From assembly GCA_009777445.1 (NCBI GenBank), contig WRLV01000001.1, positions 1 to 64,000 on the forward strand: 64,000 bases of DNA, written 5' to 3'. The stretch is from Oscillospiraceae bacterium (GTDB taxonomy: Bacteria > Bacillota > Clostridia > Oscillospirales > Ruminococcaceae). The notes beneath the pieces are model-generated. The model was not told where the DNA came from. It did not search any database and saw nothing but the letters and a program-made list of their open reading frames with translations. Position 1 is the stretch's first letter. Every line of letters starts with the position of its first letter. This document shows, piece by piece, positions 9,172-19,052 of this stretch. A program made the position numbers and the translations under genes.

Positions 9172-11631
9172 TTACCCATCAACCGTCAACACAGTTCTCG
9201 TATTTGTTTCAATCACGGTTGCATTTTCGAGGGCTTTATTCTCAAGCACTTCAACTTTTTCGCTCTCGCGCTTGAACGGTGTGATGTTGGTTTTTACTAA
9301 TGTATTGTCAAGTACGGTGGCTATATTTTCGGCTACAATAAATTTAACGTTTTCTTTTACAACTTCTTCGAGTTCCTCTATTTCGGGTTCGTTTTCTTTG
9401 GGTATGATTACGGTTTTAATCTTTGCTTTATATGCCGCCATTGATTTTTCTTTAAGGCCACCTATCGGCAAAACCTTGCCGTGAAGGGTAACCTCCCCTG
9501 TCATGGCGACATCGCGCCGCGTGGCGATTCCGGCTAACGCTGAAATTAATGCTGTAACCATAGCAATTCCTGCGGAAGGCCCGTTTTTCGGGACAGCTCC
9601 CTCGGGGGCATGGATATGTATATCCTTGCTTTTATAAAAATCGGGGTCAATGCCATATTTTGCGGCAAGTGTGCGAACAAGGCTGGTTGCGATTTTAGTT
9701 GACTCTACCATGACATCGCCTAATGAGCCTGTTACCTCGACTTCCCCCTTGCCCTCCATGAGTGCGACTTCAAGCGGCATTACAACACCGCCAACTGCCG
9801 TCCAGGCTAAGCCGTTGACAATTCCCACTTCATCCTGTTCGCTTATATACTCGGGATTGTATTTTTTCACGCCGAGATATTCCTTCAAATTTGAAGCGGT
9901 AACCGACACCTTTTTTTCACCGCTGACTAACTGTTTCGCCGCCTTGCGACAAATTTTGCCGATTCTTTGTTCAAGTTTACGTACACCCGCCTCGCGTGTA
10001 TAATAGTCAATCACCGAATAAAGCGCGCCATCATTGATTTTCAGTTGTGAAGCTTTCTCGCCGTGTTTTTTGAGCTGTTTGGGAATTAAATGCTTTCGCG
10101 CAATATTAAACTTTTCTTCACGGGTATAACTGCCGAGTTCAATCACCTCCATGCGGTCAAGAAGCGCGGGAGGTATAGTATCGGTTGTGTTGGCTGTCGT
10201 GATAAACATTACACGGCTCAAGTCAAGGGGTATTTCAAGAAAATGGTCAACAAATGCGTTGTTTTGTTCTGAATCAAGCACTTCAAGCATAGCAGAACTC
10301 GGGTCGCCTTTGTGGTCGTTGCTCATTTTGTCAATTTCATCTAACAAGATTACGGGGTTCATGGATTTAGCTTGCTTAACCGCAACAGCAATTCTCCCCG
10401 GCATAGCCCCTATATATGTCTTGCGGTGACCGCGTATATCCGCTTCATCACGCACGCCGCCTAAAGAAATACGGGTATAGCCCTTCCCTAAAGCTTTTGC
10501 GACAGATTTACCGATAGAGGTTTTTCCCACCCCCGGGGGGCCGACAAGACAGATGATTTGCCCCTTGATGTCGGGCTTTAAAGCCCTTACGGCAATCAAT
10601 TCTAAAATCCGTTCCTTCACTTTTTTAAGCCCGTAGTGGTCTTTATGAAGCTGACGTTCAGCTTTTGTGAGGTCGGTTTTATCTTTAGTATAGACATTCC
10701 ACGGCATATCTAAAACCGTGTCAAGATAACCGTGAATAACCCCCGTTTCCGCCGAATGGGGGGACAATTTTAAGAGCCGCTCTGCCTCTTTAATCAGCTT
10801 TTCTTCAATGTCTTCGGCAAACCCGATTGACTCTATTTCTTCTATGTAATACATTACCTCTTCGTGAGGTTCATCGCTACCCAAAAGCTGTTTTGAAATC
10901 GCCCTCATCTGCTCTCTCATGTAATATTCGCGATTATTTTTTTCAATCGTTTCGCGAACCTCTCCGTGAATCTCTAATTCAAGTTGAAGAATGTCAATCT
11001 CGTTGTCAAGAATAGCAATGAGAGTCTCGATTTTTTTCTTTTTAGAACTAATTTCGAGTAATTTCTGCTTATCGGACACCTTTAAATATATATTAAAGAC
11101 AATTAAGTCGAACATCTTGTCAAGACTTTTCTCAGCAATAATATTTTCGTAAAGTTCTGGCGGCATTTTTGGGGTATATTGGCTGTAATTTCTAAACGAC
11201 TTAATCAACATTCTCGAGAGGGCGGTCTCCTCGCTTTGATTGATGACGGTTTTAGATAAGGGGATTGGAAGAACAGCACATTCTAAATAAGGCTCTGTCA
11301 TTTCATACGACAACAGTTTTGCCTTTGAAAGGCCTTCCACCAAAACGCGGGTTGTATTGTCGGGCGTTTTTAAAATTTGCCTAACCTCCGCTATTACACC
11401 TATTTGGTAAATTTCTTCAAGTAACGGTTCGGGACTGCCTAAATCTTTTTGCGCCGACAGGAAAATCTTTCTGTTCCCGTTTGCCGCCGCTCTGAGCGCG
11501 GAAATGGATTTATCTCTCCCAACATCAAAGTGCAAAATCATATTAGGGAAAATAACCAAACCACGCATTGGCAACGCCGGCATTATTTCAACATTTTTAG
11601 GATAATTCATTATAACAAGAGTTCCTTTCAT
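9172..11631 (-). CDS. lon: ATP-dependent endopeptidase La (Lon)
   Basis: GPPGVGKTSIGKS Walker A, catalytic PKNGPSAGIAMVTAL. Confidence 0.96.
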   Translation of the reverse strand: MKGTLVIMNYPKNVEIMPALPMRGLVIFPNMILHFDVGRDKSISALRAAANGNRKIFLSAQKDLGSPEPLLEEIYQIGVIAEVRQILKTPDNTTRVLVEGLSKAKLLSYEMTEPYLECAVLPIPLSKTVINQSEETALSRMLIKSFRNYSQYTPKMPPELYENIIAEKSLDKMFDLIVFNIYLKVSDKQKLLEISSKKKKIETLIAILDNEIDILQLELEIHGEVRETIEKNNREYYMREQMRAISKQLLGSDEPHEEVMYYIEEIESIGFAEDIEEKLIKEAERLLKLSPHSAETGVIHGYLDTVLDMPWNVYTKDKTDLTKAERQLHKDHYGLKKVKERILELIAVRALKPDIKGQIICLVGPPGVGKTSIGKSVAKALGKGYTRISLGGVRDEADIRGHRKTYIGAMPGRIAVAVKQAKSMNPVILLDEIDKMSNDHKGDPSSAMLEVLDSEQNNAFVDHFLEIPLDLSRVMFITTANTTDTIPPALLDRMEVIELGSYTREEKFNIARKHLIPKQLKKHGEKASQLKINDGALYSVIDYYTREAGVRKLEQRIGKICRKAAKQLVSGEKKVSVTASNLKEYLGVKKYNPEYISEQDEVGIVNGLAWTAVGGVVMPLEVALMEGKGEVEVTGSLGDVMVESTKIATSLVRTLAAKYGIDPDFYKSKDIHIHAPEGAVPKNGPSAGIAMVTALISALAGIATRRDVAMTGEVTLHGKVLPIGGLKEKSMAAYKAKIKTVIIPKENEPEIEELEEVVKENVKFIVAENIATVLDNTLVKTNITPFKRESEKVEVLENKALENATVIETNTRTVLTVDG

Positions 11632-11756
11632 AAACGATTTATCTTATTATACAACATAATATGATAAATTTCAAGCGAATTCTCTAAATTCTAAAAATTA
11701 CTAAGGTAGATTTTTGTGCAAAATGACGACCATTAATTAACTGCTTAGGGAATATT

Positions 11757-13103
11757 CTATGTATTTCCCATTCTCTTGAGCATTTCAGCAATCGCATCAT
11801 CAGACATTTTATCAGACGAGCCGGTAGCGGCAGGTGGCGCAGGTGGTTCAGGTGGCGCAACGGGTTCAGCCGTTTGTGCCGCCGCAATCATAGCCGCTAT
11901 AGCATCATCGGACATTTTATCAGATGACGGCGCAGGTGGCGCAGGTGGCGCAACGGGTTCAGTCGTTTGTGCCGCCGCAATCATGGCCGCTATATCATCA
12001 TCAGACATTTTTGCACTACTATCAGCAGGGGTTTCCTTGTTTGCTGATTTAGCAAATATTTCATCTATCATTTCATCGGCAGGGTGCGCCGCAACTCCGG
12101 CGTATACAGGAGGTATGGCGGCATGTTGAGTTATCGGCGGAACTTCGGAAATTGTTTCTTCCGGTTCCGGCGTTTGAGCCGCCGCGAGCATAGCCGCAAT
12201 CGCATCTTCAGACATTTTATCCGATGACGGCGCAGGTGGCGCAACGGGCTCCGGCGTTTGAGCCGCCGCAAGCATAGCCGCAATCGCGTCTTCAGACATT
12301 TTATCCGACGAGCTGTCGGTAGCAGCCGGCGCAACAGGCTCCGGCGTTTGAGCCGCCGCGAGCATAGCCGCAATCGCATCTTCAGACATCTTATCGCTAC
12401 TCTCAATCGGCGAGATGTCGGTGGCAGATTTTTCTTCCGGCTCTGATGTATCTTCACCTATTACGTTAGCACGAAATTCTTCAGAAGACATAGGCTCACC
12501 GCTAACATTTTCGGCAACCTGCTCAAAATCAAAATTGCGTTGATTGATTATGCTGTCTAAATGCTCTATTTTATCCGGCGCGAGAGCATCGCGGGTAGTT
12601 TTACCCACGTTATCATAATAATTTTCGGATTCTTCTTCGCTTTGCTCTTCATTGGCGGCACTATCGGGAACATTAAAGCGCGAACTGTCAAAATATCTCT
12701 GATAGTCTTCAAGCGCGCTCTTATAACTAAGCTCTTGGTCTGAAAACCTAAACCAATATTTGTCCACCAAAAACATACCGTGAGTGACAGTGGCTATTAT
12801 AAACGGATTGTATTCAGTTATGCCGAATCTCGCCATCTCAAGAGCAGTGAAAGGCGTTTTATCAGGGAAAACTCTGCTTGAAATAAGATAATATATATCA
12901 TTCAATGAAAGTGCCCGCTTAGTGCTTGTCAGAATCTTTATATCGGTTTCAGGGTTAAAGCTGTAGTCTACAACTCCATCCTCGCTAATTCTGTATTGCG
13001 ACAACAACGTATTGCCCCACCATAATTCAAACTCACAAGGAAGTTGAATATCAAAAGGCTCTGAGTTAATAACATTATACGAATTTGATTTGATTATTTT
13101 CAT
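11757..13103 (-). CDS. Hypothetical protein with C-terminal tandem SSDKMS[ED]DAIAAM[LI]AAAQ repeats
   Basis: Six clear repeat copies plus one degenerate copy; AAAGGAGGT upstream of start. Confidence 0.8.
   Translation of the reverse strand: MKIIKSNSYNVINSEPFDIQLPCEFELWWGNTLLSQYRISEDGVVDYSFNPETDIKILTSTKRALSLNDIYYLISSRVFPDKTPFTALEMARFGITEYNPFIIATVTHGMFLVDKYWFRFSDQELSYKSALEDYQRYFDSSRFNVPDSAANEEQSEEESENYYDNVGKTTRDALAPDKIEHLDSIINQRNFDFEQVAENVSGEPMSSEEFRANVIGEDTSEPEEKSATDISPIESSDKMSEDAIAAMLAAAQTPEPVAPAATDSSSDKMSEDAIAAMLAAAQTPEPVAPPAPSSDKMSEDAIAAMLAAAQTPEPEETISEVPPITQHAAIPPVYAGVAAHPADEMIDEIFAKSANKETPADSSAKMSDDDIAAMIAAAQTTEPVAPPAPPAPSSDKMSDDAIAAMIAAAQTAEPVAPPEPPAPPAATGSSDKMSDDAIAEMLKRMGNT
12170..12395. 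repeat. Intragenic near-identical DNA tandem repeats
   Basis: …ccggcgtttgagccgccgc(a/g)agcatagccgcaatcgc(a/g)tcttcagacat… three times. Confidence 0.85.
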
Positions 13104-13213
13104 TTTTTTCAGGCGACCTCCTTTTCACACAAGCTATACTATATAGAGTATAACACAATCCAAAACAAAATGCAAGCAAAACTCAAAAAAAACGACAAAC
13201 GAAATTCTCCTCG

Positions 13214-14041
13214 CTATTTCCTGACGGCATTTCTTATCAAAGCGAGCAAAGAAAATAAAATAAATGCAATTATATTGACTATTATTACACTTGAACCGAT
13301 GGGGGTGTTAAGCAAAAACGAGACACAAACGCCCGTTAAAAAACCGACAATTGCAATAACCGCCGCCGAAATAGTCACTGTCTTGAATTTTTTAAATAAC
13401 CGCATAGATGTAAGCGGCGGAAAAATAATAAGCCCCGAAATCAGCAAGGCCCCCATCATTCTCATTCCGAGAACGATGGTAATCGCCGTCAACAATGCAA
13501 TCAGCATATTATACAGTCCAACCCTTATTCCGCCGGCTCTTGCGAACGTTTCATCAAAGGTTATGGCGAAAATTTTGTTGTAGAACAATATGAAGAGGGT
13601 TAAAACGACCACGCTTAACACAACGCTCAAGAATACATCATCGTCACTCATAGCAAGAATACTGCCGAACATGAAGTTATAAACATCGGTGTTTACCCCC
13701 ACGCTCATTGAAATGACAGTCACCCCCAGCGAAAGCGAACCAATTGAAATAAGCGCGATTGCCGCATCACCCTTTATTTTACTGCTTTCACTTATCCTGA
13801 GCAATAAAAACGCCGCCGTAACCACAACCGGAATCGAAACGCTCAAAGGGGCCAAATTCATGGCGGTAGCTATAGCCAACGCCCCAAAACCGACATGTGA
13901 CAATCCGTCCCCAATCATCGAATATCGTTTCAAAACAAGACTAACGCCCAACAAAGCCGCACAAAGCGACACCAACCCACCAACAACAACGGCACGAACC
14001 ATAAACGGATAAGACAACATCTCCAAAACCGTCTCAAACAT
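13214..14041 (-). CDS. znuB: Metal (Zn/Mn) ABC transporter permease
   Basis: Multi-TM ABC-3 family sequence next to ATPase and SBP; likely start MFETVLEMLSYPFM at 14041. Confidence 0.88.
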   Translation of the reverse strand: MFETVLEMLSYPFMVRAVVVGGLVSLCAALLGVSLVLKRYSMIGDGLSHVGFGALAIATAMNLAPLSVSIPVVVTAAFLLLRISESSKIKGDAAIALISIGSLSLGVTVISMSVGVNTDVYNFMFGSILAMSDDDVFLSVVLSVVVLTLFILFYNKIFAITFDETFARAGGIRVGLYNMLIALLTAITIVLGMRMMGALLISGLIIFPPLTSMRLFKKFKTVTISAAVIAIVGFLTGVCVSFLLNTPIGSSVIIVNIIAFILFSLLALIRNAVRK

Positions 14042-14059
14042 CGTAAACTTAGCCTTTCT

Positions 14060-14130
14060 TTTAAAATCCGTCGCCGCAAGGCGACTCAACAACTGTCAAT
14101 TGTCAACTGTCAACTGTTCGTCAACTGACG
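14060..14130. repeat. Hairpin (GTCGCC…GGCGAC) plus heptad array
   Basis: aaaatccgtcgccgcaaggcgactcaacaactgtcaattgtcaactgtcaactgttcgtcaactg. Confidence 0.85.
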
Positions 14131-14867
14131 TATGGGCAAACCCCACTATGAGGACAACTTCTCTCTAAAAACCTCTTGCCGACCTTTGTTTTTGTGTATT
14201 CTTGCGCGCTCTCGAAAAGAGTTTCGCGCCCACTTATATGCAAAATTTTCCCTGCATATTTTACCGCGTTATGAATGTCATGCGATACTATTATAACAGT
14301 CACTGCTGTTTCTCGATTAATTTCAGAAATCATCTCATATAAATCCGCGGCGGCATAAGGGTCAAGCCCTAAAGAAGGCTCGTCTAAAACAAGCAGTTTT
14401 CGGGCGGCGCACATTGCCCTTGCCAACAACACTCTTTGTTGTTGACCGCCCGAAAGTTCGCGGAAGCAACTTCCTGCTAAATCAGATATGTTAAGGCGTT
14501 CCATGTTTTCGCGTGCCTCTCTTTTGTCTTGTTTGCTGTAAAACGGTAAAAAACCTTGGCGACTTAAAAATCCGCTCAGCACAACCTCATATGCCCCGGC
14601 AGGAAAGTCTTTTTGCACGGCACTCTGTTGAGGGAGATAGCCTATTTCGCCCCTTTTTATTCCTTTTTCAACATTGATTTTACCGGCACTTGGTTGTTTA
14701 AGCCCCAGAATTCCCCTCACAAGCGTGCTCTTTCCACAGCCGTTTTCGCCGACTATGCAAAGATATTCCCCATATGAAATCTGAAAGCTTAATGACTCTA
14801 CAACAACCTTTCCGCCATAAGCAAAAGTCGCGTTGTCGCAGGTTATTGCCGTTTGTTTTTCTCCCAC
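14121..14867 (-). CDS. znuC: Metal ABC transporter ATP-binding protein
   Basis: GENGCGKST, LSGGQQQRVLLARA, LLVLDEPSLGLDP. Confidence 0.93.
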   Translation of the reverse strand: MGEKQTAITCDNATFAYGGKVVVESLSFQISYGEYLCIVGENGCGKSTLVRGILGLKQPSAGKINVEKGIKRGEIGYLPQQSAVQKDFPAGAYEVVLSGFLSRQGFLPFYSKQDKREARENMERLNISDLAGSCFRELSGGQQQRVLLARAMCAARKLLVLDEPSLGLDPYAAADLYEMISEINRETAVTVIIVSHDIHNAVKYAGKILHISGRETLFESAQEYTKTKVGKRFLERSCPHSGVCPYVS

Positions 14868-15796
14868 TAATTCAACGCCTCCTTTAGCGTAATTAAATTC
14901 ATCTGCATTAAATCAAGATAGCTGACATTGCTTTCTAATTCGTCTTTAGTTACGTTATGACAAGAGTGTAAGAGTGAGACTTTAGCTCCAGTTGCTTCGC
15001 TGATTGCCGTTGCCATTTTTTTGTCGGAAAGCTCGGCGTGAAATACGGCAGGTATATTTTTTTCGTTAACCTCGTCAATTAAAAACGCAACCATAGCGGC
15101 GGACGGCTCTGTCTGGGCAGAACATCCCGGAAACGCCGCAAAAAATTCCAACCCGTAATGCTGTGCAAAATAGCGAAACGGAAAGCGGTCACCGAAAACT
15201 ATAACCTGTCGCGCGGCATTGTCAACAACATCTTGAAATTGAGTGTCTAAGTGAGTCAACTTTTCAAGATATTCAGCGGCATTTTTGCGGTATAAATCGG
15301 CGTTTTCAGGTTCAATGCGGCATATTTCTTCCGCAATAGCCGAGACAATCACTTTGGCGTTCTTCGGTGAGGTCCAAACGTGGGGGTCAAGCCCCATATA
15401 CTTCCCGTCATAATGGTAATGCTCATAGTCGTCATCAAGTAAGTCAACGCACTCTAACAGTTCAATTGTCTTAACTTTATCATCGAACGAATTAAGCAAA
15501 ACATCGACCCAATAATCAGAATCGCCTCCTATATAAATAAAAAGTTCACTGTTTTGGATTGTCAATATATCCTTAGGAGAGGGTTCATACGAATGAACTT
15601 CCGTCGCAGGCGGCAACAGCATCGAGACTTCTATTTGAGTGCTGTCGCCAACAATTTCACGAACAAAATCAAACGGCGCGAAAATGGTGGTAATAACCTT
15701 GATTTTACCACTATGAACACTATTAGCCATAGCCGTCTCATTAGCACAACCAAACAAAAAAACAACCACAAAAACAAACACCCAAAACTTTTTCAT
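14867..15796 (-). CDS. znuA: Metal ABC transporter substrate-binding lipoprotein
   Basis: Lipobox LFGC; LPPATEVHSYEPSPKD, GLDPHVWTSPKNA, SBP_bac_9 style. Confidence 0.9.
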   Translation of the reverse strand: MKKFWVFVFVVVFLFGCANETAMANSVHSGKIKVITTIFAPFDFVREIVGDSTQIEVSMLLPPATEVHSYEPSPKDILTIQNSELFIYIGGDSDYWVDVLLNSFDDKVKTIELLECVDLLDDDYEHYHYDGKYMGLDPHVWTSPKNAKVIVSAIAEEICRIEPENADLYRKNAAEYLEKLTHLDTQFQDVVDNAARQVIVFGDRFPFRYFAQHYGLEFFAAFPGCSAQTEPSAAMVAFLIDEVNEKNIPAVFHAELSDKKMATAISEATGAKVSLLHSCHNVTKDELESNVSYLDLMQMNLITLKEALN

Positions 15797-15814
15797 TAAA
15801 ACATCCTTCCACAC

Positions 15815-15899
15815 GTAAAATCCGTCGCCAACGGCGACTCCATAATTGTCAATTGTCCATTGTCAATTGTCAATTGTTCGTCAATTGTCAACTGTCACC
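15815..15899. repeat. Hairpin (GTCGCC-aac-GGCGAC) plus heptad array
   Basis: aaaatccgtcgccaacggcgactccataattgtcaattgtccattgtcaattgtcaattgttcgtcaattgtcaactgtc. Confidence 0.85.
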
Positions 15900-18280
15900 A
15901 CGGTAACCCCCGAATCACCTTCGCCATATTCCCCTAATCTGAATTTGGCTATTCGTTTATGCCCTTTCAGATATTTATGCACGGCGGCCCTTAACACGCC
16001 CGTTCCTTTTCCATGTATGATTGTAACTGTTTGAAAGCCTGAAATTATGCTGTTATCGATAAATTTATCAGTCTGTATAATCGCCTCGTCGGCGGTCATG
16101 CCCCTTACGTCAAGCTCAAGCTGTGAGCTTTTCGCCCCGGTGGTTATGAAATTGTCTGTTTTTATAAATGCTTTGATTGACGGGCTTTTTTCCGGCTCTT
16201 CTAAAACCAACTCTAAATTTTTGATGTTGGTTTTAGTTTTCATGATTCCCACTTGAACTAAACAGTTACCCTTGTTGTCCGGCTCTTTTATGACGGTTCC
16301 CTTTTTGTTTATGTCAACTAAAATAACCGTGTCATAAAGTTTTATTGGGCGCGGCGGTTTATAGTCTCGCTTATTCTCTTTCTTATAGGCTATTTCATAT
16401 ATTTCATCTAAGCCCTTTTCAACTTTAGAGTCAATTCTTCTCACCTTTTCAGAAAAATCGGCTTTATCTTTTTGGGCTTTAAGCTCTTCTAATTCGGCGA
16501 TTAATTTTTCGGCAGTGAACTGTGCTTGATTTATTATTGCCTGTGAACGATTGCGGACATTTTGAAGCTCTCTGTCTTTATTCTTTTCGGCTTCGTCATG
16601 AAGTTTTTGCAGTTTTAGGCGCAACTTCTCTGATTTTTGCTTTTCTGAAGCGGCTTCTTCTTTTAAGCGTTCTAATTCTCTGCCGGTTGTTTGAAGTTCT
16701 TCAATCACATTTTCAAAGCGTTGATTTTCCCCGGTTATTCTTTCTTTCGCTTTAGCGATTATTTCATCGGGCAAGCCTAAACGCTGTGCTATTTCAAAAG
16801 CATTTGATTTACCCGGGGCACCCACTATAAGTTTATATGTGGGCTTTAACGTATTAACGTCAAACTCACAAGCGGCGTTTTCAACTCCTTCAGTTTCAAT
16901 CGCATACAATTTTAATTCTTGGTAATGTGTAGTCGCGAGCATAATGGCGTTTTTGCTCTTGATTTTCTCGATAATGGCAACTGCCAACGCCGCGCCTTCA
17001 ACGGGGTCAGTCCCCGAACCTAACTCGTCCAACAGAATCAGCGATTTTTCATCAGCCGCCGCGATAATCCCTATAATATTATTCATATGTGAAGAGAAGG
17101 TGGAAAGGCTTTGCTCTATGCTTTGTTCGTCCCCCAAATCGGCAAGCACTTTAGTGAAAACGCCCATTCTGCTACCACTGTCAGCCGGAAGCATCAACCC
17201 ACACTGCGCCATAAGCGTTAACAGTCCCGCCGTCTTAATGACCACTGTCTTTCCGCCGGTATTAGGCCCTGTCACCACCAACGCCTTATAACTCTCACCC
17301 AAATTAATACTCACCGGAACCGGCGGCGTATCGCCAAACGCTATCAAAGGATGTCGCGCTCTTTTAAAATCAATAAGAGAGTCGTCAACAATCACAGGGA
17401 TTGTCCCTCTCATTTTCGCCCCCAAAGACGACTTAGCAAAGCACATCTCAAGCTGAATAACCGCTTCATACCCAAGACTCAAAAGCTCGGCAAATTCACC
17501 CACCATTGCCGACAGCTCTCTTATAATTCGCTCAATTTCATCCTGTTCTTTTGATTTTAATACTCTGATTTCGTTATTTGCTTCTACCACGCTCATAGGC
17601 TCTATAAAAAAGGTTGCCCCACTTGAAGATACGTCATGCACAAGCCCGGTAATCTCGCTTTTATATTCCGACTTAACCGGGACAACATATCTGCCATCAC
17701 GCATGGTAACTAACGCTTCTTGAAGATATTTTTGCTTTTGAGAGCTTTTAGTCAGCTTTTCAAGCTCTTGACGGATTAAGAGCCCTTTTCTGTCTATGGC
17801 TCTTCTGATTCGCGCCAATTCGGGGCTTGCGTTGTCTGAAAGCTCGTTGTCAGTTCCAATGGCATTTGCAAGTGTGTCGGATAAAGTCTTGTTCACAATA
17901 AGCTGTTCAAAATATTCTCTCAAAGAGTCTTTATAATATTCGTCTTCTAACTGTTTAGCGTTTTGATTATACCACACCATTAAAGACGATATTTGTCGAA
18001 GAACCGCGAGAGTGTCGGACAATTCTCTCAACGAAAGAGCGGCACCGCTTTGCGAACGCTTTGATATTGTTTCAATGTTCACGATTTTTGAAAAACCCGG
18101 TGTCCCGTATCTTGCCGATAGAATGAAAGCATCGTCTGTTTTTTGAAGTGCTTGAATAACTTGAGCTTTATCATAAAACGGCTCTATTGACAACAATCTT
18201 TCGCGACAGTCTTCACTAACGGCAAAGCCTGACAATTTCAACAAGATTTTATCTAACTCTAACTTTTTTAAATCACTCAT
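15881..18280 (-). CDS. mutS2: Endonuclease MutS2
   Basis: TGPNTGGKTVVIKT, LLDELGSGTDPVEGAAL, C-terminal Smr domain (LDVRGMTADEA, IIHGKGTGVLR). Confidence 0.95.
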   Translation of the reverse strand: MSDLKKLELDKILLKLSGFAVSEDCRERLLSIEPFYDKAQVIQALQKTDDAFILSARYGTPGFSKIVNIETISKRSQSGAALSLRELSDTLAVLRQISSLMVWYNQNAKQLEDEYYKDSLREYFEQLIVNKTLSDTLANAIGTDNELSDNASPELARIRRAIDRKGLLIRQELEKLTKSSQKQKYLQEALVTMRDGRYVVPVKSEYKSEITGLVHDVSSSGATFFIEPMSVVEANNEIRVLKSKEQDEIERIIRELSAMVGEFAELLSLGYEAVIQLEMCFAKSSLGAKMRGTIPVIVDDSLIDFKRARHPLIAFGDTPPVPVSINLGESYKALVVTGPNTGGKTVVIKTAGLLTLMAQCGLMLPADSGSRMGVFTKVLADLGDEQSIEQSLSTFSSHMNNIIGIIAAADEKSLILLDELGSGTDPVEGAALAVAIIEKIKSKNAIMLATTHYQELKLYAIETEGVENAACEFDVNTLKPTYKLIVGAPGKSNAFEIAQRLGLPDEIIAKAKERITGENQRFENVIEELQTTGRELERLKEEAASEKQKSEKLRLKLQKLHDEAEKNKDRELQNVRNRSQAIINQAQFTAEKLIAELEELKAQKDKADFSEKVRRIDSKVEKGLDEIYEIAYKKENKRDYKPPRPIKLYDTVILVDINKKGTVIKEPDNKGNCLVQVGIMKTKTNIKNLELVLEEPEKSPSIKAFIKTDNFITTGAKSSQLELDVRGMTADEAIIQTDKFIDNSIISGFQTVTIIHGKGTGVLRAAVHKYLKGHKRIAKFRLGEYGEGDSGVTVVTVDN

Positions 18281-19052
18281 TTTCAGGCACTCCCTTAAAA
18301 TAATCCAATGTTTTAAAATTTCTGTCAACATGTAAAAGCAGGTAGTTCTCTGAAATAACCGACAGCTCTTTTTGTTGATTTAGGCTGAATTTAAAGATTT
18401 TTTTAAGCTGTGAATATGTTATAAATCTTAATGTATAAAGCATGGTTTTGTCTAATAAAAACGCAGGTTTTGCATATAAATCGCGTTCAACATAACAGTC
18501 TTCACAATAAATATTGCCGCTTTCCGGGAGAAAATATTGGCTTTTTGTTTCGTAGACGGCGCAAACCTCACACGCCCTTAAATCGGGCATAAACCCCAAC
18601 AGTGACGCTAACCTAAATTCAAACACGGCTTTAATTTGGAGTATTTGCGCGGTGGGTTTTTGCAGTTCATACAAAGCGATTAAAAATAAATTCAACACAT
18701 TCTCTCCCGTGTTATAAACTCTAACATCTAAATGCTCAGGAGTAGTATGTTTGACAACCTCAGCGAAATATGCCGCAAGCGACAATGCCCGAATGTCGCG
18801 AGACAATCCATGAAAATTATATTTGGGAATTGTGCTGTTGATTGTTCGGCGTGCCTTTGAAATTTTAAGGCAAAACTCAGCATAAGAAAACAGTTGCGTG
18901 CTGCCTGCATTCTTCGAGTTGAGCTTTCTGACGGCATGGGCAAAAACCTCAATTACCCCATATTCGGCGGTTAATATGTCTAAATAACAATCAGCATCAC
19001 CAACCGCTCTCGCGCCAATCACCAAGCCGTTAATCGTTATAAGCCTATTCAC
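18273..19052 (-). CDS. recO: DNA repair protein RecO (GTG start at 19052)
   Basis: NGLVIGARAVGDADCYLDILTAEYG; zinc-finger-like CEVC…CEDC. Confidence 0.9.
   Translation of the reverse strand: MNRLITINGLVIGARAVGDADCYLDILTAEYGVIEVFAHAVRKLNSKNAGSTQLFSYAEFCLKISKARRTINSTIPKYNFHGLSRDIRALSLAAYFAEVVKHTTPEHLDVRVYNTGENVLNLFLIALYELQKPTAQILQIKAVFEFRLASLLGFMPDLRACEVCAVYETKSQYFLPESGNIYCEDCYVERDLYAKPAFLLDKTMLYTLRFITYSQLKKIFKFSLNQQKELSVISENYLLLHVDRNFKTLDYFKGVPENE

Noticed and set aside
9172-11631. Unusual Lon variant
   Set aside because: Standard LonA domain order with intact Walker A and Ser-Lys catalytic motifs
11776-12129. Antisense ORF with Ser/Ala/Gly repeats
   Set aside because: Mirror of the repetitive coding strand of 11757-13103; no credible RBS
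13214-14092. N-terminal extension MLSRLAATDFKRKAKFT of ZnuB
   Set aside because: Encoded by the intergenic hairpin/repeat; MFETVLEMLSYPFM is the more credible start
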